From NCBI GenBank assembly GCA_958439155.1, contig CAUBUJ010000020.1:1-17195 (forward strand): a DNA stretch of 17,195 bases, written 5' to 3'. Shown here one piece after another: positions 1 through 8,200 of this stretch. The DNA comes from an uncultured Veillonellaceae bacterium (GTDB lineage Bacteria > Bacillota > Negativicutes > Veillonellales > Dialisteraceae). Position numbers and translations under genes: made by a program. Numbering within the stretch: position 1 is the stretch's first letter; each line of letters begins with the position of its first letter. The notes under the pieces were generated by a model. That model did no database searches, was not told where the DNA came from, and saw only the letters and a list, made by a program, of their open reading frames with translations.

Positions 1-815
1 TATTCCGGGCTGTTGAAGCCGTTATTGCCGATAATGGGCTGGTTCATCCCCATTTCCCGGGCTTTCTTCACGATGAGCGCCCCCTCCTGGTAGAGGCCGG
101 CGATGCAGATCACGTCCGGATCGGCCGCCTGGATCTTCGTGAGCTGGGCGGAGTAGTCCGTGTCCTTGTCGGCAAAAGTTTCGGTGGCTACCACGTCGAG
201 GCCCATGTCTTTGAAGGTCTGCTGGTACACTTCATTTTCGCTGACCATCATGTCGTTGTTGTTGGAATAGAGAATGGCCACTTTCTTGAATCCCAATTTT
301 TCCTGGGCTTTCTTCAAGGTAATGGGAATGGCGATCTTTCCCGGGGTCGAGTTGCGGAATACATAGTCGCCCGTCTCGGTAATGCCTTTGGCTGTGAGGG
401 AAATGCCGAAGACTACCGTCTTTGCCTGCTGGGCAATGGGACCGGCAGCGAAGAATTCCCCTGTCGTCATCGGTCCTTCCACAGCGAGGACCTTGTCCTG
501 CTCAATGGCGCGCTTCATGGCGTTGATCGCTTCCTGCTTATTCAGCTTCGTGTCATAGGTATGGAGGTCAATTTTGATCTTTGTTTTCGGATCCTTATTG
601 ATTTCTTCCACCGCCATTTCCACGCCTTCCTTCTGGGAAATGCCGTATGCTGCGCCGGGACCGGTATAGGCTGTAATAAATCCGATCTTCGCCGCGTTCC
701 CTTCCGGCGCCGCGGAGCTGGCTGCTTTCTTGTCTCCGCCGCATCCTGCGAAAGCTCCGGCCACCGCCATGACTGCCATCGCTGCTGCCGCCCGTTTCAT
801 CCATTTCTTTTCCAT
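1..815 (-). CDS. Branched-chain amino-acid-type ABC transporter substrate-binding lipoprotein (partial, C-terminus outside window)
   Basis: The first 271 residues are present and the frame runs off the left edge. A signal peptide (about residues 6-24) ends in a lipobox-like FAGC with Cys25, so the mature protein is probably a lipoprotein. The body reads as a type I periplasmic binding fold of the LivJ/LivK (Peripla_BP_6) family: a first strand GFITAYTGPGAAYG, then a helix with GVEMAVEEIN, then VLAVEGPMTTGE and the later KKVAILYSNNND segment. Known members bind leucine, isoleucine, valine or other amino acids outside the membrane and deliver them to LivHMGF, which would lie beyond position 1. 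The ATG at 815 is chosen for its GGGG ribosome binding site 8 nt upstream; an in-frame ATG five codons later is possible. The upstream T-box leader supports an amino-acid role. The exact ligand cannot be read from the sequence. Confidence 0.9.
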   Translation of the reverse strand, partial: MEKKWMKRAAAAMAVMAVAGAFAGCGGDKKAASSAAPEGNAAKIGFITAYTGPGAAYGISQKEGVEMAVEEINKDPKTKIKIDLHTYDTKLNKQEAINAMKRAIEQDKVLAVEGPMTTGEFFAAGPIAQQAKTVVFGISLTAKGITETGDYVFRNSTPGKIAIPITLKKAQEKLGFKKVAILYSNNNDMMVSENEVYQQTFKDMGLDVVATETFADKDTDYSAQLTKIQAADPDVICIAGLYQEGALIVKKAREMGMNQPIIGNNGFNSPE

Positions 816-842
816 CTTTGCTGCCCCTTTCAACATTCATAC

Positions 843-881
843 AAAAAGCCCCTGTGTTCCGGATATCCAGAACACAGGGGC
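843..881 (-). terminator. Second T-box terminator
   Basis: A 12-bp perfect stem GCCCCTGTGTTC closes a 10-nt loop and is followed by TTTTTG on the minus strand. It lies just before the ribosome binding site of the binding-protein gene. It shares GCCCCTGT with the first terminator, which suggests duplication. Confidence 0.85.
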
Positions 882-939
882 GCCTTGCGCTGTACCACCC
901 TGTACTTTCACTCTGCCTCCAAGAGGATGCGCCTATAAG

Positions 940-971
940 AAAAGCCCCTGTCTCACACTGGAGACAGGGGC
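940..971 (-). terminator. First T-box terminator
   Basis: A perfect 11-bp stem (GCCCCTGTCTC with its complement) has a 6-nt loop and is followed on the minus strand by TTTTCTT. Its 5' arm overlaps the segment that pairs with the T-box core at 977-990, as expected for a terminator exclusive with the antiterminator. Confidence 0.85.
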
Positions 972-1172
972 GAATTCGCGGTACCACCCTGCATTATACT
1001 TGAAGGACTGTCTGTAACGTAGACCAGCCGTTTCTTCCTACTGCTTTCAGAAGAAATGCTCCCAGGAGAGAAAGTGTTTTTCTGCCGCCAGCTTGCACCA
1101 CCCGCCGGCTCTCTGAAGACGTTCCAAAACACAAGCGCCTGTTCCTCACAAATTTTATTGGGTTATGTTCCT

Positions 1173-1200
1173 ATCATATCCATTTTTGAGATTTTGTCAA
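1173..1200 (-). promoter_or_regulatory. Promoter of the T-box transcript
   Basis: On the minus strand there is a perfect -35 TTGACA (1200-1195), a 16-nt spacer and -10 TATGAT (1178-1173). Transcription would start near 1166, at the 5' end of the T-box leader. Confidence 0.8.
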
Positions 1201-1210
1201 TAGGAAGAAC

Positions 1211-1245
1211 AAAAATAAAAATCCTGCCCTGGAAAAGAGCAGGAT
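1211..1245 (-). terminator. Intrinsic terminator after the YihY-family gene
   Basis: On the minus strand ATCCTGC (1245-1239) pairs with GCAGGAT (1227-1221), followed by TTTTTATTTTTG. It lies about 10 nt past the stop of the YihY-family gene and just upstream of the T-box promoter. Confidence 0.8.
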
Positions 1246-1254
1246 CTCCCGCTT

Positions 1255-2118
1255 TTACTGTTCCTCCGGATAGAGGAAGCGGTCGTAATCCTTCCATGTG
1301 GCGATGAATTCGCCTCCAAGAATGATCACCATCGCCGCCAGATGGAACCACAGGAAGAGCGCTACCAGCCCGATGAGGGAGCCATAGGTGAGGCCCATAT
1401 GGGAAATATTCACCATGTAGTAGCTGTACCCGCCAGTGAGCACCAGCCAGAGGGTGGTTACGAGGAAGGACGCGAAAATGGCGCGGATCCATTTCGTCCG
1501 GTACCGGTGCGTGGCGTAGCGGTAGAACACGGACAGGGTAAGTACCAGGTTTCCGAAAGGAATGAGGTACTTCATGAGGTCCCACGTATCGAGAAAGACC
1601 GGCGCCAGCGTGAAATAGTAGTCCAGCGCGTACACCACGGCGTTTCCGAAGACGGTAACGCCCAGGGAGAGGATCATGGCGAAGGCGATGAGCAAAGTGA
1701 AAAGCAGGGATTTCGCTTTCACCATGAACCAGTTCTGTTTATTCCGGTCGTTGCTGATGGCCATGTCTGTGGAGCGGATCACCACGTCTATGCCCTGCGC
1801 GCCGGACCAGAGAGCCCCGGCGAGACCGGCAACGAGCCAGATGGTGCTGCGCCCTTCCACGATGCGGTACACATTGGCCTCGAGCGCCACCGCCAGATCC
1901 TGCGGCAGGTACTGGAGCAGACGGATAATGAAGGAAATCTGAGGCGCCATGAAGAAGAGAATGGCATTGACCATAAAAATCATGAAGGGCACCAGCCCAA
2001 GAATGAGGTAGTACGTGGTCTCTGCCGCAAGCGCCCCGACTTCATCATTCATGTAGCGGTTGTACAGGCCGAGGCAGAAAAATTTCACCGTGCCCCATAG
2101 GCCCATGCTTTCATTCAT
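1255..2118 (-). CDS. YihY/virulence factor BrkB family membrane protein
   Basis: This 287-residue protein has several hydrophobic segments, consistent with an integral inner-membrane protein of the YihY/BrkB family. The family hallmark ALAAETTYYLILGLVPFMI lies near the N-terminus (about residues 29-47). The typical LWSGAQGIDVVIRSTDMAI region follows in the middle, and a conserved end segment (YGSLIGLVALFLWFHLAAM, then LGGEFIATW) closes it. Family members were once annotated as RNase BN, but that activity belongs to another protein; their transport or structural role is unsettled. The ATG at 2118 follows GAAAGGAGGAGCC, a strong ribosome binding site. The gene stands alone between two terminators. 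An AT-rich stretch at about 2178-2215 may hold its promoter, but no convincing -35/-10 pair is visible. Confidence 0.88.
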   Translation of the reverse strand: MNESMGLWGTVKFFCLGLYNRYMNDEVGALAAETTYYLILGLVPFMIFMVNAILFFMAPQISFIIRLLQYLPQDLAVALEANVYRIVEGRSTIWLVAGLAGALWSGAQGIDVVIRSTDMAISNDRNKQNWFMVKAKSLLFTLLIAFAMILSLGVTVFGNAVVYALDYYFTLAPVFLDTWDLMKYLIPFGNLVLTLSVFYRYATHRYRTKWIRAIFASFLVTTLWLVLTGGYSYYMVNISHMGLTYGSLIGLVALFLWFHLAAMVIILGGEFIATWKDYDRFLYPEEQ

Positions 2119-2218
2119 GGCTCCTCCTTTCTTCTGGTCTCAGAAAACATCGCCCCTTCCGCTGACGCAAAAGGCGCTTTTATATTTAAGTAGTTTTTAA
2201 TAAAATAAGGCATAGTAT

Positions 2219-2256
2219 GAAAACAGGTATCCGGATGTTCTTCGGATACCTGTTTC
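2219..2256 (-). terminator. Hairpin terminator after typA
   Basis: A 13-bp stem (AAACAGGTATCCG at 2221-2233 with its complement at 2243-2255) has a short loop. On the minus strand it is followed only by TTTTCATACT, a weak U tract. It is placed about 20 nt after the typA stop, so termination there is likely. Confidence 0.65.
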
Positions 2257-2278
2257 CTATATCCCATTATAGCCGGTC

Positions 2279-4099
2279 TTATTTCTGGCTCTTTTTCTGG
2301 TTGGCGTTCTTGTAGCGAAGCTGGCGGGACAGAACCATCTTGCGCATGCGGATGCTCTTCGGCGTCACTTCTACCAGTTCATCATCGCGGATCCATTCGA
2401 GGGCGCCTTCGAGGGTGAACTTGCGGCACGGCGGGAGACGGATCGCGTCATCGGAAGCTGCCGCACGGGTATTGGTGAGGTGCTTCTTCTTGCAGGGGTT
2501 TACGTCCATATCATTTTCACGGGCGTTTTCGCCGACGATCATGCCTTCGTACACTTCGGTGCCCGGTTCGAGGAAGAGTTCCCCTCTGTCCAGGACAGAA
2601 TTCAGGCCGTACGCCGTGGTCACGCCTGCTTCGAACGCGACGAGGGAACCCCGGGTCCGTTCCGGAATGGGTCCCTTGAAGGGAGCATATCCCTGGAAAA
2701 CATGGTACATAATGCCGGTACCGCGGGTGGTAGTGAGCATTTCATTGCGGAAGCCGATGAGGCCGCGGGCCGGAATGGAGAAATCCATCTTCATGTAGCC
2801 TGCCAGTTCTTCCATGGAAATCATGTCAGCCCGGCGCGGTCCGAGACCTTCCATGACGGCGCCCATGAATTCCTGGGGCACTTCCACAGTGAGGCGTTCG
2901 ATCGGTTCGCACTTCTTGCCGTCAATTTCTTTGTAAATTACCTGGGGCTTGGAAATTTCCAGTTCGAATCCTTCCCGGCGCATCATTTCGATGAGGACGG
3001 ACAGATGAAGTTCGCCGCGGCCGGATACGATGAAGCTGTCCGCCGTTTCGCCGTCTTTCACGTGGAGCGCCACGTTGGTTTCAATTTCCTTTTCCAGGCG
3101 GGCACGGATATGACGGCTCGTGACGAAGTCGCCTTCCCTGCCGGCGAAGGGGCTCTTGTTGACATGGAAGACCATGGACAGAGTCGGTTCGTCGATATGG
3201 ATCTTCGGCAGCGCTTCCGGATGGACCGGATCGGCTACGGTTTCACCGATATTGATATCTTTGAAGCCTGCCATGGCGACGATGTCGCCCATCTTGGCTT
3301 CTTCCACAGGAACGCGCTTCATGCCCTGCCAGGTGAAGAGCTGGCCTACGCGGTCATTGCGGCTCTTTTCGCCGTCAGTAATGACCACATTCTGCCCTGC
3401 GCGGACCGTGCCCCGGGCAATGCGGCCGATAGCGACTTTGCCGAGGTAGTCGTCCGCGTCAAGGGTGGTGGTCATGAACTGGAGCGGCGCTTCCGGATCG
3501 CCTTCCGGCGCGGGAATGGACTTCAGAATGGTATCGAAAAGAGGTGTCAGGTCCTTGTTGTCATCATCTACATGGTACTTGGCGATGCCGGAACGGGCGG
3601 AAGCGTAAATCAGCGGGAAATCGAGCTGGTCGTCATCGGCGTCCAGTTCCATGAAAAGGTCGAGGATCTCCCCTTCTACAGCGGAGATGCGCTGGTCCGG
3701 ACGGTCGATTTTGTTGATGACCACGATCGGCTTCAGATGATGTTCGAGAGCTTTCCGCAGCACGTACTTGGTCTGCGGCATCGGTCCTTCATGGGCGTCT
3801 ACCAGCAGAATGACGCCGTCCACCATATTGAGGATACGTTCCACTTCGCCGCCGAAGTCCGCGTGCCCTGGGGTGTCGACGATATTGATCTTCACGCCGT
3901 TGTGCATAACCGATGTATTTTTAGCCAGAATGGTGATGCCCCGTTCCCGTTCAATCGGGTTGGAGTCCATCACGCGGTCTTCCACTTTCTGGTTCGATCT
4001 GAAAATGTGGCTCTGTTTCAGCATGGCATCGACAAGCGTCGTCTTGCCATGGTCGACATGGGCAATGATCGCTATATTCCGGATGTCTTCTCTTTTCAT
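2279..4099 (-). CDS. typA: Translational GTPase TypA/BipA
   Basis: This 606-residue protein is full length for the family. The GTPase domain shows G1 AHVDHGKTT (13-21), a G2 region with RERGIT (51-56), G3 DTPGH (75-79), G4 NKID (129-132) and G5 SAR (167-169). EF-G-like domains and the TypA-specific C-terminal domain follow, including GRGELHL, FSIPARGLIGFRNEMLT and NTRAAASDDAIRL. TypA is a ribosome-associated elongation-factor-like GTPase that helps ribosome assembly and growth under stress or in the cold. The ATG at 4099 has an AGGAG about 12 nt upstream, a rather long spacing, but the N-terminus aligns with the family start (MKREDIRNIAIIAHVDHGKT). It is monocistronic, with a promoter at 4147-4155 and a hairpin at 2219-2256. 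Confidence 0.97.
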   Translation of the reverse strand: MKREDIRNIAIIAHVDHGKTTLVDAMLKQSHIFRSNQKVEDRVMDSNPIERERGITILAKNTSVMHNGVKINIVDTPGHADFGGEVERILNMVDGVILLVDAHEGPMPQTKYVLRKALEHHLKPIVVINKIDRPDQRISAVEGEILDLFMELDADDDQLDFPLIYASARSGIAKYHVDDDNKDLTPLFDTILKSIPAPEGDPEAPLQFMTTTLDADDYLGKVAIGRIARGTVRAGQNVVITDGEKSRNDRVGQLFTWQGMKRVPVEEAKMGDIVAMAGFKDINIGETVADPVHPEALPKIHIDEPTLSMVFHVNKSPFAGREGDFVTSRHIRARLEKEIETNVALHVKDGETADSFIVSGRGELHLSVLIEMMRREGFELEISKPQVIYKEIDGKKCEPIERLTVEVPQEFMGAVMEGLGPRRADMISMEELAGYMKMDFSIPARGLIGFRNEMLTTTRGTGIMYHVFQGYAPFKGPIPERTRGSLVAFEAGVTTAYGLNSVLDRGELFLEPGTEVYEGMIVGENARENDMDVNPCKKKHLTNTRAAASDDAIRLPPCRKFTLEGALEWIRDDELVEVTPKSIRMRKMVLSRQLRYKNANQKKSQK

Positions 4100-4146
4100 T
4101 ATGTTTTCTCACTCCTGCAACGCAATCTACAAAATGTTTACTCCTA

Positions 4147-4155
4147 ATTATATCA
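4147..4155 (-). promoter_or_regulatory. Extended -10 promoter of typA
   Basis: The minus strand reads TGATATAAT, a perfect -10 TATAAT with the extended TGn element. No good -35 hexamer is visible. It lies about 50 nt upstream of the typA start. Confidence 0.6.
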
Positions 4156-4159
4156 CAGC

Positions 4160-4365
4160 CAATCAAGGAAATGCATGATTCTTCCCATCTCTTATGCGGT
4201 ATTTAGGGAAAAGGGGACACCCTCCGTCCGCGGAACAACAGAGAAACAGAGAGGGCCTCCGGGAAAAAAACAGCAGGAACTGACAGTCCCCTCCCGCCGG
4301 CAGAAGAAGCGCGAAAAAAGTCTGCCTCCCGCTGCCCCTTCTTTATAGGAAAGGCAGCGGCGGCG
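4160..4365. other. Non-coding divergent spacer between typA and the 253-residue gene
   Basis: This is the body of the 300-nt spacer between two divergent genes. It is purine-rich on the plus strand. I see no gene, clear palindrome or RNA motif beyond the promoter elements listed at each end. Confidence 0.5.
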
Positions 4366-4395
4366 TATAATAAATTTATATTCCTATCAAGGAGG
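4366..4395 (+). promoter_or_regulatory. -10 element and ribosome binding site of the 253-residue gene
   Basis: A perfect TATAAT lies at 4366-4371 with no good -35 (TTTATA near 4343 is the nearest candidate). AAGGAGG at 4389-4395 lies 4 nt before the ATG at 4400, which fixes that start. Confidence 0.5.
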
Positions 4396-4399
4396 CGCT

Positions 4400-5161
4400 A
4401 TGCTCATTCTGTCCGCTCCCTTCGAGGAGCATCTCTCCCTGCTTTCGTGCCGGCTCATCCAGTTCGAAGAAGATCCCGCCGTCACGGGCCTGTCTTCCAG
4501 CGGCCGCTCCCTCTCAAGCGATTATTCCTTCTGGCTCTACCACAAGGTCGCCCAGTCTTTCCGGGGGATCGCTCTCATTATGATGGATAATTTCCGCTGG
4601 GGCCATCCCGGGGAAACGAGCCTCTCCTACGGTCTCCTCCGGCATCTGCTGGAAAATTACGCCGATCTGTACAACGCCTACATGACGCAGGGCCGGTCCT
4701 ACTGGTACTGGCGCTATATGAGCGCCCTCCATGAACCTGGCCGCGGGGAAGAGGCCTTTTCCCGCCTGACAGAGTCTCTTCCCGGCTGGGCGTCCCACAA
4801 AGGACGGGACGGGAAAATCCGGCGTGCCAACCGCCTCACGCGGTATGTGAAAATGGCGCCGGTCCCGCCCCTCCTGGAGAAGACCCTTCCCGGGCTCTCC
4901 CATTTCCACCAGGGGATCCGCTCTCTGGACAGCCGGGCCAGCTCAGCCTTCCACAGCAATTCCCCGGACTTTCTCCGGGATGCCCGGGCCTGCGGGGAAG
5001 AACTCTTCCTGTCGTCCCATATGGCGCTCGCTTCCTCCCTCGCGCTCATCACTGCCATCTACCAGAGTCCCTGGTCGTACGATATGCGGAGCCTCCTCTG
5101 GCCGCCGCTCCTCACCAATCTGCGTCTCCTCCAGGAAGGAAAGGCACTCCTCCTCCAATAA
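4400..5161 (+). CDS. Protein of unknown function, mostly helical, possibly DUF5677/HEPN-like
   Basis: This 253-residue protein has no signal peptide and no long membrane segment, so it is probably cytoplasmic. I do not recognise it firmly. Visible features are LLRHLLENYADLYNAY (79-94), with an R-x3-E pattern on a helix, an aromatic cluster SYWYWRY (100-106), and SLDSRASSAFHSN (175-187). An R..E helix followed by an LS...H type segment recalls DUF5677-like and HEPN-like helical families, but this is a shape resemblance only, and no R-x4-6-H RNase motif is obvious. The start is supported by AAGGAGG just upstream. It is the only plus-strand gene in the left part, is transcribed divergently from typA, and ends in a hairpin shared with the convergent efflux operon. 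Confidence 0.75.
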   Translation: MLILSAPFEEHLSLLSCRLIQFEEDPAVTGLSSSGRSLSSDYSFWLYHKVAQSFRGIALIMMDNFRWGHPGETSLSYGLLRHLLENYADLYNAYMTQGRSYWYWRYMSALHEPGRGEEAFSRLTESLPGWASHKGRDGKIRRANRLTRYVKMAPVPPLLEKTLPGLSHFHQGIRSLDSRASSAFHSNSPDFLRDARACGEELFLSSHMALASSLALITAIYQSPWSYDMRSLLWPPLLTNLRLLQEGKALLLQ

Positions 5162-5222
5162 GACAAATGGCCTCCAGTGCCGTTATGTCACAAAATCTTT
5201 TACCCAATAGGCTGACGCCATC

Positions 5223-5258
5223 AAAAAACGCTCCTCCCTTTTCAGGAAAGAGCGTTTT
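5223..5258. terminator. Bidirectional intrinsic terminator
   Basis: AAAACGCTC and GAGCGTTTT form a stem between the convergent 253-residue gene and the RND permease gene. The minus strand ends in TTTTTTG, a good U tract for the efflux operon. The plus strand ends in TTTTCTTATGG, which is usable but weaker. Confidence 0.8.
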
Positions 5259-5267
5259 CTTATGGTT

Positions 5268-8200
5268 TTATTCTTCCCAGCTCCCTTTCTCACCGGTTTC
5301 CTTCACCTTGTACCATGCCGCGTAGAGCGCCGGCACGAAGAGAAGTCCCAGAGGCGTAGCCAGGACCAGCCCGCCAATGAAAGCCGCCGACATAGGCGAC
5401 CAGAACGGATTGGGCAGGAGGGGAATCATGCCGAGCACTTCCGCGAAGGACGTGAGCATGATCGGACGGAACCGGAGCACCGCCGAATCAATGATCGCTT
5501 TGTACGGGCTCATCCCTTCTGCCAGATGCTGCCGGATCTGGTCGAGGAGGATGATGCTGTTCCGGATGACCATCCCCATAATAGCGAGCATCCCTACGAT
5601 GGCGACGAACCCCATAGGCTCACCTGTCGCAGCAAGCGTAAGGAAGCACCCAATGAGGCCGAGCGGCCCGGAAATGACGGCGATCACCATGAGACGGATC
5701 TTCTTCAGTTCGAAAATGAGAACCATGAGGATGAAGAAAATCATGAGCGGCACCGGCCCCATGATTTCTTCCATGGAATCATTGCTCATTTCGAGGGTCC
5801 CGTCTTCTTCGAGGGTATAGCCGGCAGGGAGCGCCTCCCGGAAAGCTTTCAGATCTTTCTCAAAGAGCGCCTTCCCGAGAGAGTCCGCTTTCGCGTCCCC
5901 TGCGGTTTCCGCCCGGAGGGTAATGCATGGAGCGGCGTCACGGCGCCAGATGGTGCTCATTTCATTTTCATAGGAAATCGTCGCGAAATCTCCCAGCGGC
6001 ACGTAGCGCCCATTGCCGGCGTACACCGGGAGAGATTCCAAGTTGGCCAGGCGGGCTGTATTGTCTCCTTCGAGACGGAAGGAAATGGGAACCAGCTGGT
6101 CTCCCTGGTAGGATTCAGACACTTTGTAGCCGGAAAGCTTCACATACAGATCCTGAGATACGGAATAATTGTCGATGCCCAGTTCGCGAATCTTATCCTG
6201 GTCGAATGTGAGGCGCACCACCGGCGTTTCTTCCGGCCAGTCCAGGCTCGCATTGGTCACGTCAGGATTTTTCTTCATAACGGCGAGCGCTTCATTGGCC
6301 AGGCGTATCGTTTCTGACGTATCCTGGCCGCGGAGGCGGAGCATCACCGGGTATTCCGCCGGCGGCCCGGTGGTAATGTACCGCACATGGGCCCGCGCGT
6401 CAGGGTACTGGTCGGCGATGTGCTGCAAGATTTCCGGCCGGAGCGCGTCCCGGCTTTCTGTGTCAGAAGCAACGATGATCATCTGGCCGTGGCCGTCTTC
6501 CGGCGCTTTCGGGTCGAAAAGAAGGATGAACCGCGGCGCCGAGTCTCCAATGTAGGTAGAGAAGGAAGATACCCGCTCATCGCCGTAGAGCGTATCTGCA
6601 ATGCCGCTCATGACCCGCTTCGTGTCCTTGATGGACGCTCCGGCGGGCAGATTCACGTCCAGCACCAGTTCCGGCCGCACCGACGGCGGGAAAAATTCCT
6701 GCTTGATCACAGGATAGGTGCCGAGAGAGGCAAAGAAAAGAAGAAATGTGCCGATAATGACGGATTTCCTGTAATGGACCACTGCCTTGATGGCGCGGTA
6801 GAAAAATGCATAGGCCCGCACATGAACCGCGTGTTTCCACGCCGACGGCTTCTTGGAAAGCTGGATGAACCGGTATCCCAGCACAGGGGAGACGAAGATG
6901 GAAGCGATCCACGACAGGATGAGGGTGGACGCGATCACCCAGAAGAGGGAATTGGTGTATTCCGACGTTTTCCCTGTGGCAAGTCCTACAGGAATGAAGC
7001 CTGCGGCGGTGATGAGCGTTCCTGCCAGCATAGGCATGGCGCAGGCTTTGTACGCCCCTTCTGCCGCTTCCATCCGCTCCGCGCCGTGCTCGAGCTTTAC
7101 CTGCATCATTTCAATGACGATGATGGCATCGTCCACAAGAAGCCCGAGGGACACGATGAGGGAGCCGAGAGAGACCACATGGAGGTCGATCCCCTTCCAT
7201 TTCATGAAGAGGAAGGACGCGCAGATCACCACCGGCACGCAGAGGGCGAGCACAAAGCCGCTCCGGAGGCCCAGGGAAAGGAGGCTCACCGCCATGACGA
7301 TGACCAGCGCTTCCATGAGGGCTTCCGTAAATTCCCCGATGGAATGGTTTACCACTTTCGGCTGGTCTGCTACGAGGCCGATCTCGAGGCCCTGGGGGAA
7401 TTCCTGGCGCATCACCGCCACCGCCTTGTCCAGGTTTTGTCCCAGTTTCAGATTGTCACCGCCGGGCGTCATGGACACAGCCACGCCCACCGCGGGCTTT
7501 CCGTTGAAGTACATAAGCGGTGTTTCCGGATCTGCATAGGTCTGTGTCACTTTTGCCACATCCCCCAGATGGAAGGAACGCTCTCCCACATGGATGGGGA
7601 TATTCTCCAGCGCCTGGGTCGTGCCCAGGAGGCCTGACACGCGGAGTGCCACATTCCGGGAATCCGTATGGATCATACCGGACGGCATCATGGTGCCCTG
7701 CTGCTGGAGGAGCTTGAATACATCGGCAGGACTCATGCCGAAGGAGGCGAGTTTGTTCTGATCCATTTCCACATAGATCGTCTGCTGCTGCACGCCAAGG
7801 AGTTCCACCTTCTGCACATCGTCGATCTGGAGGATGCGCTGCCGCATTTTTTCCGCGTAAGCCCGCTTTTCTTCATAGGAGAAATCATCTCCTGTGATGG
7901 CGTAAATAGAGCCGTACACGTCATCGAAGCGGTCATTGATGATCGGGCCGATCACCCCTGCCGGAAGAGACGACCACATATCATCCACCGTATTCCGCAC
8001 GTCATGCCACCGGGTCTGCACCTCGCCGGCCGGTACTTCATCTTTCAGATTCACGTAAATGATGGTCTTCCCGTCATGGGTAAAGGATTTGATATAATCG
8101 AGGCCTTTCGTATCCTGGAGTTTTTTCTCGATAGGATCGGTGACCTGTTTTGTGATTTCTTCGGCGGACGCCCCCGGCCAGGCGGCGGTTACCACCATCT

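Larger units (their letters stand above)
843..1165 (-). promoter_or_regulatory. T-box leader with one stem I and two tandem antiterminator/terminator modules
   Basis: Read on the minus strand, this leader has a stem I distal part (about 1084-1115: AGAGAG, then a GGTGGTGCAAG loop between GCCGGC and GCTGGC). A 7-bp helix GTGTTTT/AAAACAC (1126-1132 with 1074-1080) lies below it. Next come a small stem III-like hairpin (1010-1024) and the T-box core AGGGTGGTACCGCG (977-990). A perfect 11-bp terminator follows (944-954 with 961-971). A second T-box core AGGGTGGTACAGCG (887-900) then follows a 4-bp stem III-like hairpin (916-926) and has its own 12-bp terminator (848-859 with 870-881). T-boxes sense uncharged tRNA: the TGGT bulge pairs with the tRNA ACCA end and blocks the terminator. 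The leader sits directly before the binding-protein gene. A second stem I is absent, so the second module looks like a partial duplication. Confidence 0.9.

Noticed and set aside
848..971. Two similar GC-rich inverted repeats as a CRISPR-like or transposon-end pair
   Set aside because: Each is followed by a U tract and preceded by a T-box core, so they are T-box terminators.
2480..4147. 555-codon open frame antisense to typA
   Set aside because: It mirrors the conserved typA frame in GC-rich DNA, has no family features, and typA is certain.
6387..7637. 416-codon open frame antisense to the RND permease, with other long plus-strand frames in 5262-8441
   Set aside because: Low-complexity His/Arg/Glu-rich translations typical of shadows; the permease frame is conserved throughout.
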